Shown: positions 1 through 9,163, counted from the stretch's first letter. The stretch is DNA of 64,000 nucleotides from Eubacterium sp. 1001713B170207_170306_E7 (GCF_015547515.1 NZ_JADMVE010000011.1:1-64000), one strand, 5' to 3'. Notes: generated from the letters alone by a model not told the origin. Translations and numbers: made by a program.

Positions 1-126
1 GAAGATGTTTTTAATCGTCTGATCTTTAAAGATAATTTTAATTTGTATTACGGGGATATCTCAGACTACCAATGGACGGAGATAACGGATATAAAAGATT
101 TGGTCAATGCGAGAAAAATTAAGTAA
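1..126 (+). CDS. C-terminal end of an unidentified protein (possibly a nucleotidyltransferase)
   Basis: An open frame enters from the left edge and ends at the TAA at 124-126, giving the last 41 residues. The tail reads W-T-E-I-T-D-I-K-D-L-V-N-A-R-K-I. This resembles the closing 'EIDT..DL..A' segment of LicC/sugar-nucleotide transferases, and the end of the nucleotidyltransferase at 3528-4415 is similar (E-I-D-T-Y-H-D-L-K-S-L). The ABC genes follow 45 bases later, so it may be the first gene of the same operon. The identity is inference from a very short tail. Confidence 0.45.
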   Translation, partial: EDVFNRLIFKDNFNLYYGDISDYQWTEITDIKDLVNARKIK

Positions 127-171
127 GGCTGGAAATAGTGAGTTTATATCTTGAATTTGAAGGAGAAGAAA

Positions 172-1161
172 ATGAAAAAGAAAATTGCATTAATTATGTG
201 CGTCCTGCTCTGCTTTCTGTCATTAACTGCATGCAGTTCACAATCTGCCGGTAATGATAACAAAGTTGTTATCTATTCCAGCTCTGAAGATTATCGGAAT
301 GAGTATCTTGTAAAGCGGTTAAAAGAACAGTTTCCAGATTATGACATCACCCTTCAGTATCAGTCTACTGGTAATAATGCCGCTAAATTAAAAGCAGAAG
401 GAAAAGACACAGAGTGTGATATTGTGCTCGGTTTAGAAACTGGCTATTTGGAATCACTAAAAGATAATCTAGCAGATTTATCCGATTATGATACCAGCAT
501 GTATTTAGACAATATGGTAGATCCAGATCATCGCTATCTGGTCTGGGAGCGTTTTAGCGGGGGCATCATCGTAAATACAAAGGTTCTATCCGAAAAAGGT
601 TTACCAGAGCCGACCAGCTATCGGGATTTGTTAAAACCAGAATATAAAGGATTGATTTCTATGCCGAATCCTAAATCTTCAGGAACAGGTTATATTTTTC
701 TTTTAAATCTGATCAATACTATGGGGGAAGAACAGGCTTTTCAATACTTTGATGCATTATCCCAGAATATCCTTCAGTTTACCTCATCAGGTTCTGGACC
801 CGTTAACGCGCTCGTTCAGGGAGAAGCAGCCATCGGACTGGGGATGACCTTTCAGGCAGTTAAAGAAATAAACAATGATGTACCACTAAAAATTCTTTAT
901 TTTGCAGAAGGCGCGCCGTATACGACTGGTGGCTATGCTATGATTGAAGGAAAACAAAGCAAACAAGCGGTAAAAGATGTTTTTGACTATATCAATTCGA
1001 CATTGATTTATGAGGATAAAAACCAGTTTTTACCGGAACAGATTTTCAAAGAACCGGTCAATACTATGGCCAATTACCCGTCACCGATTCCTTACGCGGA
1101 CATGAAAGGAATCAACGACAACAGTGAAAAGGATCGTTTACTGACAGAATGGAAATACTAA
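172..1161 (+). CDS. ABC transporter substrate-binding lipoprotein (Fe3+/putrescine/2-aminoethylphosphonate class)
   Basis: Extracellular solute-binding lipoprotein of about 329 residues. I chose the ATG at 172 because AAGGAG lies 7-8 bases upstream; an in-frame TTG at 151 has no comparable ribosome site. The N-terminus is Lys-rich, then hydrophobic, then the lipobox L-T-A-C with the lipid-modified Cys near residue 21. The mature part has the type 2 periplasmic-binding fold pattern of the Fe3+/spermidine/phosphonate class (V-V-I-Y-S-S near the start, later G-G-I-I-V-N-T and P-N-P-K-S-S-G-T-G). It is followed by its ATPase and fused permease. The substrate cannot be fixed from sequence; 2-aminoethylphosphonate or a related amino-alkyl phospho-compound is my inference from the linked cytidylyltransferase-like gene. 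Confidence 0.88.
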   Translation: MKKKIALIMCVLLCFLSLTACSSQSAGNDNKVVIYSSSEDYRNEYLVKRLKEQFPDYDITLQYQSTGNNAAKLKAEGKDTECDIVLGLETGYLESLKDNLADLSDYDTSMYLDNMVDPDHRYLVWERFSGGIIVNTKVLSEKGLPEPTSYRDLLKPEYKGLISMPNPKSSGTGYIFLLNLINTMGEEQAFQYFDALSQNILQFTSSGSGPVNALVQGEAAIGLGMTFQAVKEINNDVPLKILYFAEGAPYTTGGYAMIEGKQSKQAVKDVFDYINSTLIYEDKNQFLPEQIFKEPVNTMANYPSPIPYADMKGINDNSEKDRLLTEWKY

Positions 1162-1164
1162 AAA

Positions 1165-1938
1165 ATGGAAAAGAATAAACTTGAGATTAAAGGCCTGACA
1201 CAGGCCTTTAATCATAAAACAATTATTGATTCGATGGATTTTGAAGTTCATGAAGGCGAATTTTTATCGCTTTTGGGGCCTTCGGGCTGCGGAAAAACAA
1301 CGATTCTACGGATACTGATTGGACTTTTAAAGCCAACCGAGGGGACTATTTTAAAGAATGGTAAGGATATTGTCGATTTGCCACCGTCGCAGAGAGGGAT
1401 GGGGATTGTTTTTCAAAATTATGCTTTGTTTCAAAACATGACAGTTCTTGGAAATGTAGAATACGCTTTGAAGTTGAACAAAGAAAAAAAGCGAAATGCC
1501 CATGAAATAGCGCTGAAGGTTATTGAACAAGTTGGTTTAAGTGAGTATTTAAATAAAAAACCACATAAGTTATCGGGTGGTCAACAGCAACGTGTAGCCA
1601 TTGCAAGAACTTTGGCTTTGAATCCCGAAATTATACTTTTTGATGAACCAATGTCCGCTTTAGATGTGGACAACCGAATTGCATTGCGGAAAGAAATAAA
1701 AAAAATTCAGAAAATGTATCATTCTACCATGATATATATTACCCACGATCAAGAAGAAGCTTTTGCCATGTCCGATCGGATCATTGTTATGAATGAGGGG
1801 AAAATACACCAATGCGACTCACCAGAGAATATCGTCAAACATCCCGCGGATGCTTACGTTCAATCCTTTGTGATCGATAATCTGAAAGCAAAAGTCGAAT
1901 CTCTTAAAATTTTACTGGAGAACGAATATGAAAAATGA
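1165..1938 (+). CDS. ABC transporter ATP-binding protein
   Basis: Cytoplasmic ATPase that powers the importer. All ABC motifs are visible: Walker A GPSGCGKTT (about residues 38-46), Q-loop in VFQNYALF, signature LSGGQQQR, Walker B IILFDEP, and the switch His in ITHDQEEA. At 257 residues it is close to a bare nucleotide-binding domain and lacks the roughly 100-residue TOBE regulatory tail of many Fe3+/putrescine-type ATPases. The ATG follows the previous stop by three bases and the end overlaps the permease start by 11 bases, showing tight operon coupling. Confidence 0.93.
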   Translation: MEKNKLEIKGLTQAFNHKTIIDSMDFEVHEGEFLSLLGPSGCGKTTILRILIGLLKPTEGTILKNGKDIVDLPPSQRGMGIVFQNYALFQNMTVLGNVEYALKLNKEKKRNAHEIALKVIEQVGLSEYLNKKPHKLSGGQQQRVAIARTLALNPEIILFDEPMSALDVDNRIALRKEIKKIQKMYHSTMIYITHDQEEAFAMSDRIIVMNEGKIHQCDSPENIVKHPADAYVQSFVIDNLKAKVESLKILLENEYEK

Positions 1939-3547
1939 AAACCGTAAGATGATTACTGCCAAATCAATTATAGGCTTGTTTTTCCTTGTTGTAATTATAA
2001 TGCCGTTGATTACAATGCTCACACATTTAAAAGACGTAAATATTGTTGCAGTTATCAGTTCCCCACAGTTTTCAGATGCGCTGAAACATTCAGTCATTGT
2101 GTCATTGACAGCGACGGTATTATCTGTAGCGTTGGCATATTTGCTGGCTTGGTGTATTGCGCGGACGAATTTATGCCTAAAAGGATCTTTCAGTGTTCTA
2201 TTCACATTACCTATGCTGATACCATCCATATCACATGGTATGGGATTGATTATTCTGTTAGGAGAAAACGGTATTTTAACGAATTTGTTCCATTTGAATT
2301 TTTCCATCTATGGTTTTTGGGGAATCGTCATTGGATCAATCCTGTATTCTTTTCCGGTTGCATTCCTTATGATTCTGGATGTTTTGCGTTATGAGGACTA
2401 TGTTCCTTATGAAGCCGCCAGTGTACTCGGTATTTCAAGAGTACGTCAGTTTTTATCAATTACGGTTCCCTATATCCGTAAACCTATGATCTCTGTTGTT
2501 TTTGCTACATTTACGCTGGTCGTAACAGATTATGGGGTGCCGTTGATGATCGGAGGGCAATACAGCACTTTGCCGGTTATGATGTATCAGGATGTCATTG
2601 GCTTGTTGGATTTTGGCAAAGGAAGCCTGATTGGTCTTTTTTTACTTGTTCCAGCACTTTTGGCTTTTCTTTTTGATTTCTTCAATCAGGATCATAGTAG
2701 TCAAGGATTTGTTACACAGGCCTTTGAAATTACCAAAAATAAACTAAGAGATGGCATCGCTTGTGGCGTCAGTATTTTAACGACCATATGTATCTTTTTG
2801 CCGATTGCCGCTTTTGGCATACTAACCTTTGTCAAAAAATATCCGATTAATATGCAGTTCACCTTTGATAATATTCTAAAAAGTCTGGACATGAAAGCAG
2901 GAACCTACTTCATGAATTCACTGATTATTGCAATCAGTGTTTCCATTATCGGGGTAGGAATTGCCTATCTAACTGCCTATTTAACCGCACGTTCTAAGGG
3001 GAAAAGTGCTCGATTGCTTCATGTGATATCCATCACGTCGCTGGCAATTCCAGGGTTAGTTTTAGGGCTGTCATATGTATTGTTTTTCAAAGGAACGATT
3101 CTACATGGTACAATTGCAATACTAGTTTTAGTCAATAGCATTCACTTTTTTGCATCTCCTTATCTTCTCGCTTACAATTCTTTTGGGAAATTAAATGAAA
3201 ATCTGGAAGATGTTGGGACGACCCTTGGAATTTCACGTGCTCGTATGCTCAAAGATGTGTTTGTTCCTCAAATGAGAGACACCCTTTTAGAAATGTTTTC
3301 TTATTTTTTTGTTAACGCAATGATGACGATCTCAGCGGTTTCCTTTTTAAGTACTGTCAAAAATATGCCGGTAGCCCTGTTAATTACCCAATTTGAAGCC
3401 CAGATGCTTATCGAATGTTCGGCCTTTGTTTCCCTTTTAATTTTAGTCGCAAATCTAATCATCAAAGGCACTATTTATCTTTTAAAGCAAAGAAATCATA
3501 AAAAGGAATTAAGAGAGGAACTGTCTTATGACATTAACACAAAATGA
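1928..3547 (+). CDS. Fused two-domain ABC transporter permease
   Basis: Integral membrane protein of 539 residues with about 12 hydrophobic helices. It consists of two permease domains of the Fe3+/2-aminoethylphosphonate (FbpB/PhnU-V-like) type in one chain. Each half carries an EAA loop that docks the ATPase: E-A-A-S-V-L-G-I-S-R near residue 160 and D-V-G-T-T-L-G-I-S-R near residue 435. One fused protein therefore supplies both membrane halves of the transporter. It overlaps the ATPase upstream (11 bases) and the nucleotidyltransferase downstream (20 bases). Confidence 0.9.
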   Translation: MKNENRKMITAKSIIGLFFLVVIIMPLITMLTHLKDVNIVAVISSPQFSDALKHSVIVSLTATVLSVALAYLLAWCIARTNLCLKGSFSVLFTLPMLIPSISHGMGLIILLGENGILTNLFHLNFSIYGFWGIVIGSILYSFPVAFLMILDVLRYEDYVPYEAASVLGISRVRQFLSITVPYIRKPMISVVFATFTLVVTDYGVPLMIGGQYSTLPVMMYQDVIGLLDFGKGSLIGLFLLVPALLAFLFDFFNQDHSSQGFVTQAFEITKNKLRDGIACGVSILTTICIFLPIAAFGILTFVKKYPINMQFTFDNILKSLDMKAGTYFMNSLIIAISVSIIGVGIAYLTAYLTARSKGKSARLLHVISITSLAIPGLVLGLSYVLFFKGTILHGTIAILVLVNSIHFFASPYLLAYNSFGKLNENLEDVGTTLGISRARMLKDVFVPQMRDTLLEMFSYFFVNAMMTISAVSFLSTVKNMPVALLITQFEAQMLIECSAFVSLLILVANLIIKGTIYLLKQRNHKKELREELSYDINTK

Positions 3548-4415
3548 ATTTAATTTATTGATTTATTTAGATCATACCAAAGAGACAAAGACACAACGTG
3601 ATATTGCTTCAGACCTGAAAATGGGTCTGGGAACCGTTAATAAAACCCTGAAAGAACTTCATGAAAAAAGATTGTTAGAAAAAGAAAGGGTAAGTGAAAG
3701 AGGATATCAGGCACTAGAACCTTACCGTGTTAAAAAGGCTATTTTTATTGCGGCTGGGTTTGGCTCAAGGCTGATTCCAATTACGTTAAACACCCCAAAA
3801 CCATTGGTTCGTGTGAACGGGATACGGATGATCGATACACTTTTAGATGCAGTGGTTGCAGCCGAAATTGAGGATATCACCATTGTCCGCGGCTATCTGG
3901 GAGAGCAGTTTGATCAACTCCTTTATAAATATCCGACGATCAAATTCGTTGAAAATCCAGTTTTTAATGAAGCCAACAATATTTCATCGGCCATGTGTGT
4001 CCGCTATCAACTTCGAAATGCCTATGTATTTGAAGCAGACCTGGTACTGCGCAATCCGGATCTGGTGACCAAATACCAATATCAAAGTAACTACTTAGGA
4101 GTACCGGTCGAACGAACCGATGATTGGTGTTTTGAAACAAAGAATGGAATCATTACAAAACTGAAGATTGGCGGTGAACATTGCCATCATATGTTTGGAA
4201 TATCCTATTGGAATGCCAGAGATGGCGCGAAAATGGCTGAACATATCAGGAAAACTTACGAAATGCCGGGTGGTAAAGAACGGTACTGGGACCAGGTAGC
4301 ACTAGAATATTTTATTAAGGAATATCATATCGCAGTACGGGAATGTACGTTTGATGATGTGGCTGAGATAGACACCTATCATGATCTGAAAAGTTTGGAT
4401 CAGATTTATATCTAG
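3528..4415 (+). CDS. Winged-helix / LicC-like nucleotidyltransferase fusion
   Basis: A 295-residue protein in two parts. Residues 1 to about 65 look like a MarR-type winged helix (T-Q-R-D-I-A-S-D-L, then a recognition-helix-like L-G-T-V-N-K-T-L-K-E-L). From about residue 75 comes a nucleotidyltransferase with the NTP-binding loop F-I-A-A-G-F-G-S-R-L-I-P-I-T followed by P-K-P-L. This is the signature of LicC/PntC-type enzymes that activate phosphocholine or 2-aminoethylphosphonate with CTP, and of sugar-phosphate nucleotidyltransferases. Its 20-base overlap with the permease suggests the imported compound is activated for cell-surface decoration. The HTH may make it self-regulating. The exact substrate is inference. 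Confidence 0.82.
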   Translation: MTLTQNEFNLLIYLDHTKETKTQRDIASDLKMGLGTVNKTLKELHEKRLLEKERVSERGYQALEPYRVKKAIFIAAGFGSRLIPITLNTPKPLVRVNGIRMIDTLLDAVVAAEIEDITIVRGYLGEQFDQLLYKYPTIKFVENPVFNEANNISSAMCVRYQLRNAYVFEADLVLRNPDLVTKYQYQSNYLGVPVERTDDWCFETKNGIITKLKIGGEHCHHMFGISYWNARDGAKMAEHIRKTYEMPGGKERYWDQVALEYFIKEYHIAVRECTFDDVAEIDTYHDLKSLDQIYI

Positions 4416-4434
4416 TTCACTAGATATAAATCTG
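4401..4434. repeat. Perfect 15-bp inverted repeat at the end of the nucleotidyltransferase gene
   Basis: CAGATTTATATCTAG, a TTCA loop, then CTAGATATAAATCTG: a perfect 15-bp stem whose left arm contains the TAG stop codon of the upstream gene. It lies between convergent genes and could end transcription from either side, but there is no clear T-run on either strand. Terminator function is plausible, not shown. Confidence 0.6.
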
Positions 4435-4449
4435 ACGTAACACTTTTAA

Positions 4450-5427
4450 TTATGATTTTCTTAAGGATAGTTTATAATACCAAGCAGTCTCGATAATCTT
4501 CTCAACATCCGTATAAACGGGCATCCATCCAAGCTCTGTCTTTGCTTTTTCGCTGGACGCTATGGAGCATGCAATATCCCCATCACGGCGTGGAGATATT
4601 TTTGCTGGGATTGGGTGGCCTGTAACTTTTCTTGCTGCTTCAATCATTTCCAACACCGAAAATCCCTGGCCATTACCCAGATTATAGATTGCGCTTTCAT
4701 TTTTCAATAATTTGTTAATTCCTAAAATATGCGCATCCACGAGGTCTACGACATGAATAAAGTCACGGATTCCTGTCCCATCTTTTGTAGCATAATCATT
4801 GCCGAAAATACCGATAAAATCGCGTTCGCCGGAAGCAACTTCTAAAATGATAGGGATTAAAGCAGTGTTTTTCTTTACGTTCTGCCCAATTGGATATTTT
4901 TCATGTGCACCGGCTACGTTGAAATAGCGAAAAACACAATAATTTAAGCCGTAAGCTTTTCGACAATCGTCTAAAATTCGTTCTACAAACGCTTTTGTTG
5001 CACCGTAAGGGCTGATGGGGTTGAGCGGATCATTTTCTTCAACAGGAACTTTTTCAGTATTGCCATAAACAGCAGCTGTGGAGGAAAAAATGATGTTTTT
5101 TACATTGTTTTCTAGCATTGTCTGAAGTAGCGCGATGGTACCATAAACATTATTGTCATAATATTTAAGAGGATTTTGTTCACTGTCAGCTACAACAATA
5201 TCTGCAGCAAATTGCATGACAACATCAATTTTTTCTTTTTTGAAAATTTTATCTAAATCTTTTTTATTTCTTATATCGCATTGGTAAAACGAGACTCTTT
5301 TGTCAACTGCCCATTGATGTCCAGTCGACAGGTTATCAACAACCACTACATCATATTGTTTATCCAATAATTGTACGACAGCGTGGCTACCGATATAGCC
5401 AGCGCCTCCGGAAACTAAAACTTTCAT
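4450..5427 (-). CDS. galE: UDP-glucose 4-epimerase
   Basis: Interconverts UDP-glucose and UDP-galactose in the cytoplasm, for Leloir metabolism or surface polysaccharide supply. The 325-residue extended short-chain dehydrogenase has the NAD-binding GGAGYIGSH at residues 7-15, the Ser/Thr catalytic stretch FSSTAAVYG near 114-122, and the catalytic pair Y141/K145 in P-Y-G-A-T-K. Length and motifs match bacterial GalE. It sits 30 bases before the LCP gene on the same strand, suggesting a shared wall-polymer role. The ribosome site is only moderate (AAAGTGAG). Confidence 0.96.
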   Translation of the reverse strand: MKVLVSGGAGYIGSHAVVQLLDKQYDVVVVDNLSTGHQWAVDKRVSFYQCDIRNKKDLDKIFKKEKIDVVMQFAADIVVADSEQNPLKYYDNNVYGTIALLQTMLENNVKNIIFSSTAAVYGNTEKVPVEENDPLNPISPYGATKAFVERILDDCRKAYGLNYCVFRYFNVAGAHEKYPIGQNVKKNTALIPIILEVASGERDFIGIFGNDYATKDGTGIRDFIHVVDLVDAHILGINKLLKNESAIYNLGNGQGFSVLEMIEAARKVTGHPIPAKISPRRDGDIACSIASSEKAKTELGWMPVYTDVEKIIETAWYYKLSLRKS

Positions 5428-5457
5428 TTACTTTACTCACTTTCTAAAATTAACTTT

Positions 5458-6696
5458 CTACCACACATACTCAATCTCATCACTAATATCCTGCGCTGTC
5501 CCTGACGGCGTATAATCCGTCTCATAAACAAACTGATACCATTCTTTAATATTATCTATCAGGGTTACAGGGAATACATAAGATACATCACCAAGCATGC
5601 CGGTGTCAACATAACCTTCGGCTGGAATTTGTTCTTGATGGATGGCATGATCTTTCATGAACATTACATTGCCGGCGTATTTGAGAATCTCTGTTTTGCT
5701 TAAGGAGGTTTCAACATAAGGCATAACTTTTGTCAGCAAACTGTATTGTTCCAATGGATTTAAGTCCATTGCCTTAGCCATGACCTGTTCGAAAACCTTT
5801 CTCTGGCGAAGGGTACGGTCGAAGTCGCCGTTTCCAACATAGCGGACACGACAGTAGGCCAGTGCCTGGCTTCCGTCTACAACCTGCGCTCCTGTACCTT
5901 CAAGGAACGGAGAGTTTGTTTTCACTTTATCATTGACATCCATCAAATACTGATTAACCCAATAGAGCTCATCCTCATTCTCAATATCAATGGTGACGCC
6001 GCCAACGGCGTTTACCATGGCGACCATGGCTGTAAAGTCAATGGTGACATAGTCGGTGATGGCGGTATCGAAATTCTGGTTGATGGTCTTAAGCGCCAGC
6101 TCGGGGCCGCCAAAGGAATAGGCGGCGTTGAGTTTGTCGTAGCCGTAATCTTTATTGATGTATACATAGGTATCCCGCATTAATGAGGTTATTTTCAGTT
6201 TATTGTGTTCGAAATCGGCCGAAGCAATCATCATGGAGTCGGATCGGCTGCCATCCACATCGTCACGTCCGTCGACACCGAAGATCGCCACATTGACGAT
6301 GCGGTGATTGAGGGCCATATTGGCAGCGTTTGAACTGATATTATATTGGGAAACCTTTCCGGTAAGATCTTTGTTTAAGTTGCCAAATTTGATGACTGTA
6401 GCGGCATAGGCGCCGGCCCCAATCAGCAGGACAAGGATTAAAATTAATGCTTTCTTAAAAAATCCTCTTTTTTTCTTGCGTTTTTTGGGTAATGTATCAT
6501 TAGGATTGCGTCTTCGTTCATCAATCCTCTGCGGAGGCCGGGATGAACGGGAAGAAGTACTTCTGGAATTTTGGCTCTGAGATGGCCGGCTGTTTCCAGA
6601 TCGTCCTGAAGGGCGTGAAGCCGCCTTTTTTGAAGGGGAGGAAGGCCTTTCGTTACTTCTTCGATTTCCAATAACGCTTTTATTTCGTTTTTCCAT
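5458..6696 (-). CDS. LytR-CpsA-Psr (LCP) family cell-wall polymer ligase
   Basis: Membrane-anchored phosphotransferase of the family that attaches teichoic acids or capsule to peptidoglycan. I start at the ATG at 6696 (AGAGAGG upstream); an in-frame start 29 codons earlier has no ribosome site. The 412 residues comprise a roughly 80-residue basic, Ser/Arg/Pro-rich cytoplasmic tail, one membrane helix (A-L-I-L-I-L-V-L-L-I), and the extracellular LCP domain. LCP hallmarks are visible: D-G-S-R-S-D-S-M-M, L-M-R-D-T-Y-V, and Y-C-R-V-R-Y with D-F-D-R-T-L-R-Q-R. The long, low-complexity N-terminal tail is unusual. Confidence 0.93.
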   Translation of the reverse strand: MEKRNKSVIGNRRSNERPSSPSKKAASRPSGRSGNSRPSQSQNSRSTSSRSSRPPQRIDERRRNPNDTLPKKRKKKRGFFKKALILILVLLIGAGAYAATVIKFGNLNKDLTGKVSQYNISSNAANMALNHRIVNVAIFGVDGRDDVDGSRSDSMMIASADFEHNKLKITSLMRDTYVYINKDYGYDKLNAAYSFGGPELALKTINQNFDTAITDYVTIDFTAMVAMVNAVGGVTIDIENEDELYWVNQYLMDVNDKVKTNSPFLEGTGAQVVDGSQALAYCRVRYVGNGDFDRTLRQRKVFEQVMAKAMDLNPLEQYSLLTKVMPYVETSLSKTEILKYAGNVMFMKDHAIHQEQIPAEGYVDTGMLGDVSYVFPVTLIDNIKEWYQFVYETDYTPSGTAQDISDEIEYVW

Positions 6697-6910
6697 GGGT
6701 ACCTCTCTATTGCTAATTAAATACGTTTTTCTCTTTATGACTGTGTTATTATACCATAATAGAGAAAAATAATAAAATTTCAATGATATTTTTTGACAAA
6801 GACATTATACTTTTACTAAGAATTTTGTTATAATAGACTATGAATAAATATTAAACCTTAAAAAGCAGTGCCGAAAATGGTAATAGAAAGAAAATAGGGA
6901 GTGGACTTGT

Positions 6911-7477
6911 ATGGATAAGAATACCCAGGATAGAGGACAATCTTTTGACCGTGTAGAGTCGCGTATTGAGCTTTTGGAAAAGCAGCTGATGGAAAAAGAT
7001 GAGGAATTAAAAAAATTACTCAATGTGTCAAAGGACAAGGATGAGAAGATTGCGAAGCTGCAGGAGGGTGTTGATGGAGAAAAGAGGGACACGTTCGTGC
7101 CAGTGTTTAAGGAATCATCTGAAGAACAGGAGTGTCCGTGCGGTGATGATGAGCCGGAAAGTCATATTGACGAAAGTGATATGCCTGACGGTTTGAAGAA
7201 GCAGATCAAGGTCATTGAAAAACGGGAACAGATGGTCAAGGAAATGCTGAATGTTCTTGAGGATGCTTTTGATGTGCTGAAACAGAGAAACGAAGCTTTG
7301 AACAAAAAAGAAGAGACCCTCAATCGAGAATACCTCAAGCTATTGGAAATTGAATCGATGTATAAGGGAACAGACAAGCTTGCAGATTCTTTAGGTTCGG
7401 TACTTCCATCCTTTGGTCTGAACGGCCAGAAGGATAAGGATACGGAAGCGGTTACCGAAGAAAATATTGAGGAGTGA
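6911..7477 (+). CDS. Hypothetical coiled-coil protein
   Basis: Not recognised. The 188-residue soluble, charged protein has no signal peptide or membrane helix. Heptad-like coiled coil is predicted at about residues 12-50 and 95-140 (E-K-R-E-Q-M-V-K-E-M, then A-L-N-K-K-E-E-T-L). An acidic linker between them holds C-P-C-G-D-D-E. ATG at 6911 follows AGGGAGTGG. The stop is four bases before the next gene, whose product also ends in coiled coil, so the two may form a complex. No function is assigned. Confidence 0.8.
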   Translation: MDKNTQDRGQSFDRVESRIELLEKQLMEKDEELKKLLNVSKDKDEKIAKLQEGVDGEKRDTFVPVFKESSEEQECPCGDDEPESHIDESDMPDGLKKQIKVIEKREQMVKEMLNVLEDAFDVLKQRNEALNKKEETLNREYLKLLEIESMYKGTDKLADSLGSVLPSFGLNGQKDKDTEAVTEENIEE

Positions 7478-7481
7478 AGAT

Positions 7482-8999
7482 ATGGCAGAAAAAAGTGAAA
7501 AATTAGGATTACTACTGCTTTTTGATTGTATAGCAGTTATTTTATCAACATACGGTGTTTTGTTACTCTTTCAATTTGTAAGCCACGATGTGGATACAAA
7601 TGTCATGATTGTTTCCTGTTTCTTTGCGGGAATTAAAATTTTGATGATGGGGATTGGCGATATTACGGGGCTGTCCAAAAAATTAGTCATTGCGATCGTA
7701 TTTATCGTTGCCGCGGATATTATCGTTTTTGCGATTAATTATTTTATGGCCTTCAGTATATCATCAAAATTATTGCTGATCACTGCAGTAGCAGACATTG
7801 TGATTATTCTGATCAGTCACTTAATCTGGGGAAAAGTATTTGGTGTTTCAGGACACAGCGAAAAGAAGGAACGGAAAGAATGGCTCAGTAACCGCGATGA
7901 AGACCAGGACGAAGAAGAATACGACGACATCTTTGAATCATTGGTTACAAAAGACGGCAACACAGATGAAATTGATATCGCGGCCGTAAATGCGGGGATT
8001 GAAGCGTCCTATGAAGAGGAAGAAGAAGCTTTATTCGAGGATGATGAAGAGTTCGAGGATGAAGCATTTGAAGATTTTGATGAAGAAGAACTCTTTGAAG
8101 AATACGATGAAGACGAAATTGAAGAGGAATACTTTGAAGAGGTCGAGGAATCCATTGAGGAAGCTGACGATGAAGCAGATGATGAAGATACCTATTTAGA
8201 TGAAGAAGCCTTTAAGTCGCTTTTAATCAATGATGATGATCTGACTAACCTTGAGCCTGAGGAGGCTGACAGTGATGATGTTGAAGAGGCAGTCTCTGAG
8301 GAAGAACAGCCAGAGGAAATCATTGCCGAAGAAGCTGAACCTGAAGTGATAGAAGAAATAGAAGAAGAGCCGCCAGTTGATGAAAAAGCTGCTGAGGCTG
8401 TTCAGGAGGAAGAAATGGGCGAAAGTGAGGCTGTTTCTGTGGCCGATCTTTTCGGAGCCGGAACAGCTCCTGCTGATCAAGATGACAGCGCCATATCGCC
8501 TGAACAGAAAGAAGATTTTGCCGCCATCGAAGAACGTTTAGGTGCGCTTCTTACAGAGATCAATTCCTCAACAAAAGGAACTGAAAAGCTTCAGAAAACG
8601 GTCAGTGACTTTAAGCAGGAATTGGATAATTTAACGCCGATTACAACGGATACCGATATTCTGGAAACAGGAGATGTTATCCGCGATAAGCTTAAAACAA
8701 TTATCGATAAGCAGTTTATTGTCGATGAGGTTCTGGATGACTTAATCCGCCTGTCCAAACAGATCAACAAACGGATTGACGATCTGGATACCATTGAAGC
8801 GGACCTTACCCGCCGTAAGGAAATTCTGGATCAGAAGGAGCTCATGTACATGAGCCGCAAGCCAGTTGAATTTGAGGATGTTGAGGTTCAGATTCTTCCG
8901 GATGAGGTAATGCTCGAGAGTGACGATTCTGAAATTATCATTGACCAAGGCGATCTTGAAGCGATCAAGCAGTATTTAAAAGAGCATCCCGATTTATAA
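7482..8999 (+). CDS. Hypothetical membrane protein with a long acidic segment and C-terminal coiled coil
   Basis: Not recognised. The ATG at 7482 follows GGAGTG; an in-frame TTG 15 bases earlier lies in the upstream gene. The 505 residues form three zones. About 8-115 hold four membrane helices, reminiscent of the N-terminal bundle of CapD/FlaA1-type proteins. About 135-315 are extremely Glu/Asp-rich with many D-E-E and E-E-E runs. About 320-450 form a helical coiled coil ending in a short hydrophilic tail. A hairpin terminator follows directly. It is probably co-expressed with, and possibly bound to, the upstream coiled-coil protein. Confidence 0.8.
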   Translation: MAEKSEKLGLLLLFDCIAVILSTYGVLLLFQFVSHDVDTNVMIVSCFFAGIKILMMGIGDITGLSKKLVIAIVFIVAADIIVFAINYFMAFSISSKLLLITAVADIVIILISHLIWGKVFGVSGHSEKKERKEWLSNRDEDQDEEEYDDIFESLVTKDGNTDEIDIAAVNAGIEASYEEEEEALFEDDEEFEDEAFEDFDEEELFEEYDEDEIEEEYFEEVEESIEEADDEADDEDTYLDEEAFKSLLINDDDLTNLEPEEADSDDVEEAVSEEEQPEEIIAEEAEPEVIEEIEEEPPVDEKAAEAVQEEEMGESEAVSVADLFGAGTAPADQDDSAISPEQKEDFAAIEERLGALLTEINSSTKGTEKLQKTVSDFKQELDNLTPITTDTDILETGDVIRDKLKTIIDKQFIVDEVLDDLIRLSKQINKRIDDLDTIEADLTRRKEILDQKELMYMSRKPVEFEDVEVQILPDEVMLESDDSEIIIDQGDLEAIKQYLKEHPDL

Positions 9000-9009
9000 A
9001 ATTATTAAG

Positions 9010-9046
9010 AAAAAGGCTGTTGGGAAAAACCCAGCAGCCTTTTGTT
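9010..9046 (+). terminator. Rho-independent terminator
   Basis: AAAAGGCTGTTGGG and CCCAGCAGCCTTTT pair around an AAAAA loop with one G-U pair and a T-run, just after the stop at 8999. Confidence 0.85.
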
Positions 9047-9163
9047 ATGTTCGATATAAATTTGGGTAAAAATTTTAAAGAATTTTATGCTGAACTTAAG
9101 CTTGTTTTTTTAGAGTTTAAGCAGTATAATTATTATTTACCCAGAATAAGAGATTTTTTTTCG

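Noticed and set aside
6793..6834. TTGACA and TATAAT upstream of the 6911 gene as one promoter
   Set aside because: The two hexamers are 30 bases apart, too far for sigma-A; the real promoter there remains unclear.
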